A stretch of DNA of 55,344 nt from an uncultured Bacteroidales bacterium (lineage in GTDB: Bacteria; Bacteroidota; Bacteroidia; Bacteroidales; Muribaculaceae), in contig CAMGBT010000007.1 of the NCBI GenBank assembly GCA_946011725.1, positions 1-55,344 on the forward strand. The letters run 5' to 3'. Positions 17,052 to 25,197 of this stretch are shown here, one piece after another (the stretch's first letter is position 1; each line of letters starts with the position of its first letter). A program made the position numbers and the translations under genes. Below the pieces are notes generated by a model. That model saw only the letters and a list, made by a program, of their open reading frames with translations, was not told the DNA's origin and ran no database searches.

Positions 17052-18281
17052 TTACAACTGAAAGTGTGCCAGCATTTCGGAGAATAGGTTGGAGTAAGCG
17101 TTGGCCACGGAGCGGTAGGAATATCGCGCGGCGGCTTGGAGCAGTGTGTCGGCCGGAATGGGGTTGCTGATGGCCATGCGGAGGGCGTCGGCAGCTGAGC
17201 GGTTGGGGCCGAAGGCGTACCCGGTGACACCGTCGGTGATGATGTCGCCGCGGCCATCGTGGATGGGCGCCACCGGCGTGGCGCCGGCGGCTTGGCCTTC
17301 GAGCAGGGTGGCGCCGAAGGATTCGAAGCTGGAGGTGGAGAGCACCGCGGCGGCGTGGGCGAACACCGAACGGAGGCGACGGCTGTCGTAGATGGGGCCG
17401 AGGTGGCGGAAGGGCAGGTGGATTTGCGACAGGAGGGAGTGGTCGCGCAGCTCGCCGATTAGCACGGCCACGGCGTTAGTGTCCGTTATGCCGTTGAGGG
17501 CTTCGATGGCCTTGTCGAAGCACTTGATGGGGTCGTCGAGGCGGGCGGCGCAGATTACCACCAAAGGCACGCCGTCGGGGAGGCCGAGGGCGCCGCGGGT
17601 CATTGGCTTGACGGGGCGGAGGGTGGCGATGTCGAAGGGGTTGTGGATCACTTCCACCTTTTGATTGCGTAGCAGGGCACTTTGGCGGGCGCGCTCGGCG
17701 AGCCAGTTGCTGACGGCCACAAACCGGATGTCGACGCGGTCGTAAAGCCGCTGCTTGCGGCGGAATGTCTTGGCCGAAAGGTCGCCGGCGGAAGCGCCGC
17801 TGTGCAGCAGCGGGCAGTGGTGGCAGGCGGTGAGGTAGCGGTCGCAGTCGCCCGCATGGTGGCAGATGCCGGTGATGTTCCACATGTCGTGCATCACCCA
17901 CACCACCGGCTTGATGGCGGCGATGCGGCGCACTTCTTTGAGCGAGAGGAAGCCTTGGTTGACCCAGTTGAGCACCACCACGTCGGCCTGCTTGATCAGC
18001 GGATGGGAGCTCAGCGAGAGTCCGTCGGTGGCGATTGACACCTTGAAAAGGTCGGCGCGCGAAAAACCGTTGCCCAAGAAGATTCGGGCATGCTCCTTAT
18101 AAAAAGGAATGCTCGCGCGCCAACGCGAGGCGGCGCACGTTACCCACGGGCAGTCGGTTTGATTGTCGCGCACCAACAGGTGGGCGTCGATGCCGTGCAG
18201 GCGGAGGGCTTCCATCAGGCGGAAGGTCACCACCGAGGCGCCGCCGAGCGTGTCGCTATGATTCACAAGTACTACATTCAT
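17052..18281 (-). CDS. GT4-type glycosyltransferase
   Basis: A 409-residue GT-B fold glycosyltransferase. The N-terminal half starts NVVLVNHSDTLGGAS, the glycine-rich loop typical of family 4. It contains a Cys/His-rich stretch (GICHHAGDCDRYLTACHHCPLL) seen in a subset of Bacteroidota polysaccharide glycosyltransferases. The C-terminal half has the nucleotide-sugar E-x7-E motif in ESFGATLLE. Probably adds a sugar to a cell-surface polysaccharide or exopolysaccharide at the cytoplasmic face; donor and acceptor are unknown. It is the first gene of its operon, under a clear promoter at 18328-18359. Confidence 0.9.
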   Translation of the reverse strand: MNVVLVNHSDTLGGASVVTFRLMEALRLHGIDAHLLVRDNQTDCPWVTCAASRWRASIPFYKEHARIFLGNGFSRADLFKVSIATDGLSLSSHPLIKQADVVVLNWVNQGFLSLKEVRRIAAIKPVVWVMHDMWNITGICHHAGDCDRYLTACHHCPLLHSGASAGDLSAKTFRRKQRLYDRVDIRFVAVSNWLAERARQSALLRNQKVEVIHNPFDIATLRPVKPMTRGALGLPDGVPLVVICAARLDDPIKCFDKAIEALNGITDTNAVAVLIGELRDHSLLSQIHLPFRHLGPIYDSRRLRSVFAHAAAVLSTSSFESFGATLLEGQAAGATPVAPIHDGRGDIITDGVTGYAFGPNRSAADALRMAISNPIPADTLLQAAARYSYRSVANAYSNLFSEMLAHFQL

Positions 18282-18327
18282 TTGCCTTACAATTTGGAGC
18301 CGCCGAAGCGCCTCACAATCCGAACCA

Positions 18328-18359
18328 CAAAGTTACGAAATTCCCGCCATCCCGCCAAA
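18328..18359 (-). promoter_or_regulatory. promoter of glycosyltransferase-trkH-esterase operon
   Basis: On the minus strand: TTTG (18359-18356), 20-base spacer, TAACTTTG (18335-18328). Transcription would begin near 18322, about 41 bases before the ATG at 18281. The left flank of the 150-bp mobile-like element begins nine bases upstream of the -33 box. Confidence 0.78.
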
Positions 18360-18378
18360 AAAAATTGCATTCGGCGGC

Positions 18379-18528
18379 ACGGCTCTTTCATTTAAGATGC
18401 AGTCGTGGGGTTAAACGAAGGAACGAAGTACGAAATAACGAATTTTTTATTTTTTTCGTTAATTCGTTGATTCGTTTTATTCGTTTAGCCGCTATTTGCG
18501 ATTACCGAAGTTTAAATGAAAGAGCCGT
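18379..18528. mobile_element. 150-bp MITE-like element with 17-bp terminal inverted repeats
   Basis: ACGGCTCTTTCATTTAA at 18379-18395 is the exact inverse of TTAAATGAAAGAGCCGT at 18512-18528. The 10-base word CATTCGGCGG flanks it on both sides, at 18368-18377 (one base away) and 18529-18538 (adjacent), like a target-site duplication. Inside are ACGAA at 18415, 18423, 18430 and 18438 and TTCGT at 18455, 18463, 18471 and 18480, which form a large imperfect hairpin. There is no coding capacity, so if mobile it depends on a transposase elsewhere. The rest of the 335-base gap between the glycosyltransferase and dnaK genes holds only a promoter and a terminator. Confidence 0.6.
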
Positions 18529-18562
18529 CATTCGGCGGTTTTGGCTCCCGCGGGGCGGCAAA

Positions 18563-18595
18563 AAAAATCGGGGCGGATGAGCCGTCCCGATTTTT
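18563..18595 (-). terminator. rho-independent terminator of dnaK
   Basis: AAAAATCGGGGCGG (18563-18576) pairs with CCGTCCCGATTTTT (18582-18595) with a single G-U pair and a 5-base loop. On the minus strand the stem is followed by a T-run, 22 bases after the dnaK stop codon. Confidence 0.85.
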
Positions 18596-18616
18596 GGTTA
18601 TGTGGGTGGATTATTT

Positions 18617-20536
18617 TTATTTTACTTCTTCGAAGTCGACGTCGGTGACGTTGTTGTCGTTGCCGTTGCCGCCTTGGGGGCCTTGTTGGGCGCCGGGGTT
18701 GAATCCTGCTTGTTGGGCACCGGCTTGGGCTTGCTGTTGTGCGTTGAGGATGTCTTGCTGAGCAGCGCCGAAGGCGGTTTGGATTTCGTTGATGGCAGCT
18801 TCGATGGCGGCGATGTCTTGCGCTTTGTGGGCGTCTTTGAGTTTCGACAGGGCAGCTTCGATGGCCGAGCGGTGGTTAGCGGGGAGCTTGTCGCCGAGTT
18901 CTTTGAGCTGTTGCTCGGTTTGGAAGATGATAGCGTCGGCTTTGTTGATGGTGTCGATGCGTTCCTTTTCTTTGGCGTCGGCAGCGGCGTTGGCTTCGGC
19001 TTCGTCCTTCATACGTTTGATTTCGGCGTCGGTAAGGCCGGAGGAAGCTTCGATGCGGATGCTTTGTTGCTTGCCGGTGGCTTTATCTTGTGCGGACACG
19101 TTGAGGATGCCGTTGGCATCGATTTCGAATGTTACTTCGATTTGAGGGATGCCGCGGGGAGCGGGAGCGATGCCGTCGAGGTGGAAGCGGCCAAGCAGTT
19201 TGTCGTCTTTTACCAAAGGACGTTCACCTTGGAACACGTTGATTTCCACGGAGGGTTGGTTGTCGGCTGCGGTGGAGAACACTTGGCTCTTGCGGGTGGG
19301 GATGGTGGTGTTGGCTTCGATGAGCTTGGTCATTACGCCGCCGAGGGTTTCGATACCAACCGACAGGGGCACTACGTCGAGCAGGAGCACGTCTTTAACA
19401 TCGCCGGAGAGCACACCGCCTTGGATAGCGGCACCAACGGCTACCACTTCGTCGGGATTAACGCCCTTGCAGGGAGTCTTGCCGAAGAATTTTTCGACGA
19501 TTTGTTGTACGGCGGGGATACGGGTGGAACCGCCCACGAGGATTACTTCGTCGATGTCGGAGGGTTGGAGGCCGGCGTCGCGCAGAGCTTGACGGCAAGG
19601 ATCGATGGTGCGTTGGATGAGTTCGTGGGCCAGTTGCTCGAATTTAGCACGAGTGAGGGTTTTTACCAAGTGCTGAGGGATGCCGTTGACGGGCATGATG
19701 TAGGGCAGGTTGATTTCGCTGGAGGTGGTGGAGGACAGCTCGATTTTGGCCTTTTCGGCAGCTTCTTTGAGGCGTTGGAGGGCCATGGGGTCTTGACGGA
19801 GGTCCACACCTTGTTCGGCTTTGAATTCGTCGGCGAGCCAGTCGATGATTACGTGGTCGAAGTCGTCACCGCCGAGGTGGGTGTCGCCGTTGGTGGATTT
19901 CACTTCGAACACGCCGTCGCCGAGTTCGAGGATTGAGATATCGAATGTGCCGCCGCCGAGGTCGAATACGGCGATTTTTTGGTCCTTGTCGCTCTTGTCG
20001 AGGCCGTAGGCGAGAGCTGCAGCGGTAGGTTCGTTGACGATACGGCGCACGTTCAAACCAGCGATTTCACCTGCTTCTTTGGTGGCTTGACGTTGCGAGT
20101 CGTTGAAGTAAGCGGGCACGGTGATAACGGCTTCTTTCACTTCCTGGCCGAGGAAATCTTCAGCGGTTTTCTTCATTTTTTGAAGAATCATAGCGGAGAT
20201 TTCTTGGGGGGTGTATTGGCGGCCATCGATTTCGATGCGGGGGGTGGAGTTTTCGCCGCGAACCACGTCGTAAGGAACGCGTTCGATTTCGCGAGTAACT
20301 TGGTCGTAGGTTTCACCCATGAAACGCTTGATGGAGTAAATGGTGCGTTTGGGGTTTGTGATGGCTTGACGTTTGGCGGGGTCGCCCACTTTGCGTTCGC
20401 CACCTTCGATGAAGGCCACCACCGAGGGAGTGGTGTTGCGGCCTTCGCTGTTAGGAATTACCTGAGGTTCTTTACCTTCGAGAACGGCCACGCAGGAGTT
20501 GGTGGTGCCGAGGTCAATACCGATGATTTTTGACAT
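18617..20536 (-). CDS. dnaK: molecular chaperone DnaK (Hsp70)
   Basis: ATP-dependent chaperone that binds exposed hydrophobic peptide segments with DnaJ and GrpE. The 639-residue product has the full Hsp70 layout: [17 protein letters not shown] at the N terminus, [12 protein letters not shown] and LVGGSTRIP in the ATPase domain, the [14 protein letters not shown] linker and start of the substrate domain, a helical lid, a Gln/Ala/Gly-rich tail and a terminal EEVK-type end. dnaJ and grpE are not adjacent. I see no CIRCE element upstream; instead the leader has a 9-bp hairpin (20576-20607). Confidence 0.98.
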   Translation of the reverse strand: MSKIIGIDLGTTNSCVAVLEGKEPQVIPNSEGRNTTPSVVAFIEGGERKVGDPAKRQAITNPKRTIYSIKRFMGETYDQVTREIERVPYDVVRGENSTPRIEIDGRQYTPQEISAMILQKMKKTAEDFLGQEVKEAVITVPAYFNDSQRQATKEAGEIAGLNVRRIVNEPTAAALAYGLDKSDKDQKIAVFDLGGGTFDISILELGDGVFEVKSTNGDTHLGGDDFDHVIIDWLADEFKAEQGVDLRQDPMALQRLKEAAEKAKIELSSTTSSEINLPYIMPVNGIPQHLVKTLTRAKFEQLAHELIQRTIDPCRQALRDAGLQPSDIDEVILVGGSTRIPAVQQIVEKFFGKTPCKGVNPDEVVAVGAAIQGGVLSGDVKDVLLLDVVPLSVGIETLGGVMTKLIEANTTIPTRKSQVFSTAADNQPSVEINVFQGERPLVKDDKLLGRFHLDGIAPAPRGIPQIEVTFEIDANGILNVSAQDKATGKQQSIRIEASSGLTDAEIKRMKDEAEANAAADAKEKERIDTINKADAIIFQTEQQLKELGDKLPANHRSAIEAALSKLKDAHKAQDIAAIEAAINEIQTAFGAAQQDILNAQQQAQAGAQQAGFNPGAQQGPQGGNGNDNNVTDVDFEEVK

Positions 20537-20575
20537 AGTTGTATGAGTTTTTATTGTTATTAATCGAGTTTATGA

Positions 20576-20607
20576 GCGAGCGCCCTTGAGGAGAGAGCGG
20601 CGCTCGC
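20576..20607 (-). promoter_or_regulatory. 9-bp hairpin in dnaK upstream region
   Basis: GCGAGCGCC (20576-20584) pairs perfectly with GGCGCTCGC (20599-20607) around 14 bases, 40 bases upstream of the dnaK ATG. It may be part of the leader or an operator. I could not place a convincing promoter for dnaK; a near match, TATCCTTTG with one extra base, overlaps the outer edge. Nothing else is seen between here and the MFS promoter in this 331-base gap. Confidence 0.4.
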
Positions 20608-20730
20608 AAAGGATAAGGCAAAACGTGTGCCAACGGCAGTGGCCGGCGGCGCATGTGCCAAAAAAGTGCCATAATGTCACCCGCCAAAAAGTCCTCGCCC
20701 CACCTTTTTCCGGTTTATAGGCAAAATTTT

Positions 20731-20763
20731 TTTGGTGGGTTTGGCGAAAATTTTGTAACTTTG
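20731..20763 (+). promoter_or_regulatory. promoter of MFS transporter gene
   Basis: TTTG at 20731-20734, 21-base spacer, TAACTTTG at 20756-20763, with the extended TTGTAACTTTGCAGCG form. Transcription would start near 20769, leaving a leader of about 100 bases before the transporter ATG. In the leader ACTTG (20773-20777) can pair with CAAGT (20822-20826), enclosing a small GTGT/ACAC hairpin, ahead of eight consecutive T. Confidence 0.75.
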
Positions 20764-20811
20764 CAGCGAATTACTTGCAACGCGTAGTGTCTGAACACGT
20801 AAGTCCGGTTG

Positions 20812-20871
20812 ATGAGATTTACAAGTTCGGGCGCTTTTTTTTGTGCTCAAAACAAAGTTAATCACCTATGA
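20812..20871 (+). CDS. possible 19-residue leader peptide of the MFS transporter gene
   Basis: An ATG at 20812 opens a frame reading MRFTSSGAFFCAQNKVNHL whose TGA stop overlaps the transporter ATG as ATGA (20868-20871). It lies wholly within the predicted transcript leader. The overlap is the same kind seen between real genes in this window, so it may couple translation. A frame this short can occur by chance, and the peptide resembles nothing I know. Confidence 0.3.
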   Translation: MRFTSSGAFFCAQNKVNHL

Positions 20872-22025
20872 ATCAATCATCTAAACTTTGGACCGGCTCA
20901 TTCGTGGGCATCTGTTTGGTCAATTTCTTCATTTTTGTCAATTTTCATGCCCTGCTGCCCACGTTCCCCTTCTTCGTGACATACCTGGGCGGCGATGCGC
21001 AAACCATCGGCTTGGCCACGGCGCTGTTCTCCATCGCTTCAATTCTCTCGCGCCCGTTTGCCGGCCGGATGGTGGACACCACGGGGCGTCGCACCGTCCT
21101 CACTCTCGGGCTCATTGGCATGGCACTCATGCCAATGGGTTACTTCTTTGCCGCCGGCATCGCGAGTGCCATCGTCTTCCGCACGGCCCACGGCCTGTTC
21201 CACGCCGCCTCGTCCAACGCCTCCGCCAGTTGGGTGGCCGACATCGTTCCGCACAAGCGCATGGGCGAAGGCATCGGCATGTACGGCCTTTCCATGGCCA
21301 TATCCACGGCGGTAGCGCCCGCGGCGGGGTTGGCACTGATGCACGCTTTCGGCTTCCGCTCCCTCTTCGGCTTAGCCACGCTGATGGCTATTGTGGCGCT
21401 CATTATCGGCCTGTCGATCGGCAAACGCGACTACACCCTCGATCGCGGCCCATTGCGCTGGCGCCAACTGTTCGAACGCCGCTCGCTCCCTGCCGCCGTT
21501 ACCCAATTCTTCTACATGATGAGCTACGGCGTGATTGAGGTATACGTGGCCATCTACGCCGAATCCTGCGGCCTCCCCGGCGCGGGTATCTACTTCATTT
21601 TCATAGCAATAGCCACCATCATCACCCGTCTTGTGATGGGCCGACGCATCGACCGCTGTTCCGAATCGCTGATGGTCTACGGCGGCAACCTCACCATCAT
21701 TGCCGGCATCCTGCTGCTGGTATTCATCCACACCACCGCGGCCTACCTGCTGTCGGCCATCCTCTTAGGCTACAGCTTCGGCACACTCCAACCCGCCCTT
21801 CAAACCATGGCCATGCGACCGGTGCCCTCCGAACGGCGCGGCGCTGCCGGCAGCACATTCTTCGTGGCCTTCGACTTGGGCATCGCCCTTGGCGGCTACC
21901 TGGCCGGCCTGTTGGTGAAATACTTCAGCTACGACACCATGTTCCTGTGGATGCTCGTGCCCTGCGTGGCCTCAGCTGCAAGCTACCGCCTCACCGCCCG
22001 CCGCGGAGGCGAAAAAGGCGAATAG
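20868..22025 (+). CDS. major facilitator superfamily transporter
   Basis: A 385-residue inner-membrane transporter with about twelve hydrophobic helices. The MFS signature between helices 2 and 3 is visible as GRMVDTTGRRTVL, and a weaker copy, GRRIDRCSE, follows in the second half. A stretch AHGLFHAASSNASASWVADIVPHKRMGEG matches the sugar/drug efflux-like branch of the superfamily found in many Bacteroidota; the substrate is unknown. It is monocistronic: dnaK diverges upstream and the topB cluster converges downstream, where a dispersed repeat copy separates the ends. Confidence 0.9.
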   Translation: MNQSSKLWTGSFVGICLVNFFIFVNFHALLPTFPFFVTYLGGDAQTIGLATALFSIASILSRPFAGRMVDTTGRRTVLTLGLIGMALMPMGYFFAAGIASAIVFRTAHGLFHAASSNASASWVADIVPHKRMGEGIGMYGLSMAISTAVAPAAGLALMHAFGFRSLFGLATLMAIVALIIGLSIGKRDYTLDRGPLRWRQLFERRSLPAAVTQFFYMMSYGVIEVYVAIYAESCGLPGAGIYFIFIAIATIITRLVMGRRIDRCSESLMVYGGNLTIIAGILLLVFIHTTAAYLLSAILLGYSFGTLQPALQTMAMRPVPSERRGAAGSTFFVAFDLGIALGGYLAGLLVKYFSYDTMFLWMLVPCVASAASYRLTARRGGEKGE

Positions 22026-22055
22026 GCCTATTAGAGGCTGTATCAAAAGGGTCCC

Positions 22056-22086
22056 TACTTTGTTTCGGCTCTGAGCTTTAGCGAAG
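22056..22086 (-). repeat. dispersed intergenic repeat, copy 4 (variant type)
   Basis: On the minus strand CTTCGCTAAAGCTCAGAGCC then GAAACAAAG. The left part is the same as copy 7 at 45541-45573. It spans the junction between the converging MFS gene and the Cys-rich gene, and provides the TAA stop of the latter. Confidence 0.7.
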
Positions 22087-22263
22087 TGTAGCCTTCGGCT
22101 GGTTATTGTGGGGGCAGTGGGTGGTTAGGGGGCAGTTGGCACAGCTGTTGGCGGAGGGGGAGCTGTCGCAGCTGCTGCGGCGGGGGCGGCCGGTGCGGCG
22201 CCACAGCCACACGGCGGCTGCGGCGATGGCTATTACAGCGAGGATTTGCCACCAATCGGTCAT
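22078..22263 (-). CDS. small Cys-rich single-pass membrane protein
   Basis: A 61-residue protein: MTDWW, a hydrophobic helix (about residues 7-20, ILAVIAIAAAAVWLW), a basic RRTGRPRR stretch, then cysteines at 32, 41, 44 and 50 in a SC...SCANCPLTTHC pattern. This layout resembles the FeoB-associated Cys-rich membrane proteins, which have an N-terminal helix and a short Cys-rich tail, but feoB is not here. Its ATG overlaps the topB stop as ATGA (22260-22263), strong support that it is translated. The last residues and stop codon come from the dispersed repeat. Metal binding is an inference from the cysteines. Confidence 0.7.
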   Translation of the reverse strand: MTDWWQILAVIAIAAAAVWLWRRTGRPRRSSCDSSPSANSCANCPLTTHCPHNNQPKATLR

Positions 22264-24299
22264 TTTTTCTTGATTTTGGCGGCTAATTGGGCCGGGGTTA
22301 GTGTGGCGGGGTATTGGTCGAAGGGCAGGCGCATGGCGCAGCCTTCGGCGTAGCGGGAGCAGCCGTAGGCGGTGCGACCTTTGAGGATGTGGCCTTGGCC
22401 GCACACCGGGCATTTGATTTCGTCCAATGACTTGATGGCGGGGCGGCGGGTGCGCTTGGGTGCATCGGCGGAGGAGTCGGGGGCTTTGCCTTTGGGCTTG
22501 CGTGCGGCGGTGGGCTCTACGGAGGTGTCGATGCGGCGGGTGGAGTTGTCGCGCAACACTTCGAGCACGATTTGGTTCATCATCTCTTTGAGCTCGTCGA
22601 GGAAGACGGTGGGCTGGTATTCGCCGGCGGCGATTTGGCGCAGTTTGCGTTCCCAAATGCCTGTGAGAGAGGCGGATTTGAGCAGCTCGTTTTGGATGGT
22701 GGCGATGAGGTCGATGCCGGCTTTGGTGGCGGTGATTGACTTGCCGGAACGGGCTATGTAGTGGCGGCGGAAGAGGGTCTCGATGATGGCAGCGCGGGTG
22801 GATGGGCGGCCGATGCCGTTCTCTTTGAGCGCTTCGCGCAGGGCTTCGTCCTCCACCATCTTGCCGGCGGTTTCCATGGCGCGCAGCAGGGTGCCTTCGG
22901 TGTAGAGTTTGGGCGGGGTGGAGGTTTTTTTGACGATTTTGGGCTCGTGGGGGCCGGATTCGCCCACGGTGAACTCGGGCAGGATGCGGTCGTCGGATTT
23001 GTCGTTGGCTGCGTCTTGCTTTTTGAGGATTGTGCGCCAGCCGGGGGCGGTGATTACCTTGCCGGTGGCTTTGAATTCGGTTTTGCCGGCGCGTGCCAGC
23101 ACGGTGGTTTGGCTGAATCGGCAGTCGGGGTAGAATGCGGCGATGAATCGCAGGGCGATTAGGTGGTAGAGCTGACGCTCGTTGCCCACAAGGCGTTCGG
23201 GCGATTCGCCGGTGGGGATAATAGCGTGGTGGTCAGTGACTTTGGAGTTGTCGAACACCTTTTTGCTCTTGGGAATCTTGGCGGCGAGGACGGGCGCGGT
23301 TTGGGGCGCGTAGGGCGTCATTCGGCGCAGAATGTCGGGGATTTTGGGGTAGATGTCGTCGGGGAGGTAGGTGGTGTCCACGCGGGGATAGGTGGTGACC
23401 TTCTTCTCGTAGAGCGATTGGATGAGGCGCAGGGTTTCGTCGGCACTCCAGCCCCATAACTTGTTGGTTTCCACCTGCAAAGATGTGAGGTCGAACAGGC
23501 GCGGGGGCGCTTCGGTGCCGTTCTTTTTGGTCACGTCGACGATTTCCAACGGCAGCGGGCGCACGGCCTCGGCGGCGGCGTTGGCGTCGTCCTCCTTGTC
23601 GAATTTGCGGGCGGAAGCGAAGTCCACCTCGCGGTACATGGTGTGGAGCTCCCAGGTGTCGACCGGCACGAAGTTTTCGATTTCGAAATGGCGGCGGACG
23701 ATCATGGCGAGGGTGGGGGTTTGCACTCGGCCCACCGACAGCACGTGGCCCGGCTGGGAGTATTTGAGCGAGTAGAGGCGTGTGCCGTTGATGCCGAGAA
23801 TCCAGTCGCCGATGGCGCGAGCCAGGCCGGCGTGGTAGAGGTTATTGTACTGTTCCTGAGGCTTTAAGGAGGCGAAACCTTCGCGGATGGCGTCTTCGGT
23901 AAGGGATGAAATCCAAAGGCGCATCACCGGGCATTTGACCTCGGCCAACTGCATCACCCATCGCTGGATGAGTTCGCCCTCTTGGCCGGCATCGCCGCAG
24001 TTAATAATCATTTCGGCCTTGGAAAAAAGCTCGGAGATGATTTTGAACTGCTTGCGCACGCCGTCGTCGTCCATGAGCTTGATGCCGAATCGGGCCGGAA
24101 TCATGGGCAGCTGCCCCAGAGACCATTGCTTCCAGCGGTCGAGGTAGTCGTGTGGCTCCTTGAGGGTGCACAAGTGGCCGAAGGTCCAGGTGACACAGTA
24201 CTCCGGACCCTCATAGAAGCCATCGCGACGGCGGTCGGCGCCGAGCACCTTGGCCAAGTCGGCGGCTACCGACGGTTTTTCAGCTATACAGACCTTCAC
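22260..24299 (-). CDS. topB: DNA topoisomerase III (type IA)
   Basis: Relaxes negative supercoils and decatenates DNA by cutting one strand. The 679-residue product has an N-terminal Toprim domain (CIAEKPSVA; acidic residues in CGDAGQEGEL, with Asp103, Glu107 and Glu109), the SVGRVQTPTLAMI segment, and the active-site tyrosine region TTYPRVDTTYLP. The C terminus holds one zinc-ribbon-like unit, CPVC...CSRYAEGC. The Toprim loop is DAGQEGE rather than the DxDREGE of the E. coli enzyme. The start is GTG at 24299, overlapping the mazG stop as GTGA. Confidence 0.94.
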   Translation of the reverse strand: MKVCIAEKPSVAADLAKVLGADRRRDGFYEGPEYCVTWTFGHLCTLKEPHDYLDRWKQWSLGQLPMIPARFGIKLMDDDGVRKQFKIISELFSKAEMIINCGDAGQEGELIQRWVMQLAEVKCPVMRLWISSLTEDAIREGFASLKPQEQYNNLYHAGLARAIGDWILGINGTRLYSLKYSQPGHVLSVGRVQTPTLAMIVRRHFEIENFVPVDTWELHTMYREVDFASARKFDKEDDANAAAEAVRPLPLEIVDVTKKNGTEAPPRLFDLTSLQVETNKLWGWSADETLRLIQSLYEKKVTTYPRVDTTYLPDDIYPKIPDILRRMTPYAPQTAPVLAAKIPKSKKVFDNSKVTDHHAIIPTGESPERLVGNERQLYHLIALRFIAAFYPDCRFSQTTVLARAGKTEFKATGKVITAPGWRTILKKQDAANDKSDDRILPEFTVGESGPHEPKIVKKTSTPPKLYTEGTLLRAMETAGKMVEDEALREALKENGIGRPSTRAAIIETLFRRHYIARSGKSITATKAGIDLIATIQNELLKSASLTGIWERKLRQIAAGEYQPTVFLDELKEMMNQIVLEVLRDNSTRRIDTSVEPTAARKPKGKAPDSSADAPKRTRRPAIKSLDEIKCPVCGQGHILKGRTAYGCSRYAEGCAMRLPFDQYPATLTPAQLAAKIKKK

Positions 24300-25102
24300 T
24301 CCTGATTATCAGCGGGTTTGACGGCGGTTTTGGCCTCTTGCCAGAGCGCTTCCATCTGCTCGAGGGTGAGTTCGCGCACGTGTTTGCCCTGCTCGGCGGC
24401 CTTGGCTTCGATGTAGTTGAAGCGGGCGATAAACTTTTGGTTGGTACGTTCGAGAGCGTTCTCGGGGTTGACCTTGTAGAGGCGGGCGGCGTTGATTACG
24501 CTGAAGAGTAAGTCGCCGAATTCAGCCTCAATATCAGCCGGATGGCCGGCTTGTATGGCTTGGGATACTTCGGCCATTTCCTCTTGGACCTTGGCCCATA
24601 CGTCCTCGGGCTTTTCCCAGTCGAAGCCCACGTTGGCGGCCTTTTCCTGCACGCGGAAGGCCTTCACCAGCGAGGGCAGGGCGTCGGGCACGCCGGCCAA
24701 CACGGTGCGGTTGCCGCCGCGTTCGCGCAGCTTGATGTCCTCCCAATTTTGCTCCACTTGGTGGGCGTTGTCCACGTGCACCTCGCCGAAGACGTGCGGG
24801 TGGCGGAAGATGAGCTTTTGGTTGAGGGCATCGCACACGTCGGCGATGTCGAAGCGGCCTTGCTCGTCGGCTATTTTGGAGTAGAAGAGTACGTGCAACA
24901 GCACGTCGCCCAATTCTTTGCGGATTTCGGGGGCGTCGTCGCGTAGCAACGCTTGCGCCAGCTCGTAAACCTCTTCGATGGTGTTGGGGCGCAGCGATTC
25001 GTTAGTTTGTTTGGCATCCCAGGGGCATTTTACCCGCAGGATTTCGAGGGTGTCGAGGATTCGGCCGAGCGCTTCGAGGCGCTCTTGGCGAGAGTGGATC
25101 AT
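24296..25102 (-). CDS. mazG: nucleoside triphosphate pyrophosphohydrolase
   Basis: Hydrolyses (d)NTPs, preferably damaged or non-canonical ones, to monophosphate and pyrophosphate. The 268-residue protein has two MazG-type helical domains. The first has CPWDAKQTNESLRPNTIEEVYEL with the EEVYE metal-binding glutamates and KELGDVLLHVLFYSKIA; the second has EEMAEVSQAI and EFGDLLFSVINAARL. The start is ATG at 25102. It overlaps topB by four bases, forming a mazG-topB-Cys-rich operon, which makes sense as nucleotide sanitation beside DNA metabolism. No promoter with both boxes was seen upstream. Confidence 0.95.
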   Translation of the reverse strand: MIHSRQERLEALGRILDTLEILRVKCPWDAKQTNESLRPNTIEEVYELAQALLRDDAPEIRKELGDVLLHVLFYSKIADEQGRFDIADVCDALNQKLIFRHPHVFGEVHVDNAHQVEQNWEDIKLRERGGNRTVLAGVPDALPSLVKAFRVQEKAANVGFDWEKPEDVWAKVQEEMAEVSQAIQAGHPADIEAEFGDLLFSVINAARLYKVNPENALERTNQKFIARFNYIEAKAAEQGKHVRELTLEQMEALWQEAKTAVKPADNQE

Positions 25103-25151
25103 TTGCAGTTTGAGTTTAGAAATAGTACCGAATATATGTGTGCCAAATCAG

Positions 25152-25180
25152 GTTTACAGCCCCGCGACGGGGCTGTAAAC
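25152..25180. terminator. perfect 13-bp hairpin downstream of dsbD
   Basis: GTTTACAGCCCCG (25152-25164), loop CGA, CGGGGCTGTAAAC (25168-25180). It begins 18 bases after the dsbD stop (minus strand) and upstream of mazG. No T-run follows in that direction, but the stem strength and position fit a terminator. Confidence 0.7.
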
Positions 25181-25197
25181 ACTTGATTCAGTGGTGA

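Noticed and set aside
18602-19936. A 444-codon + strand open frame opposite dnaK
   Set aside because: dnaK is complete on the minus strand; the opposite frame is a Gly/Val/Phe-rich artefact with no family marks.
20537-20660. CIRCE/HrcA operator upstream of dnaK
   Set aside because: The expected TTAGCACTC-N9-GAGTGCTAA sequence is absent; the 9-bp hairpin found there has a different sequence.
20769-20867. Known riboswitch in the MFS leader
   Set aside because: The leader has some pairing, but I could not match its sequence to any riboswitch consensus I know.
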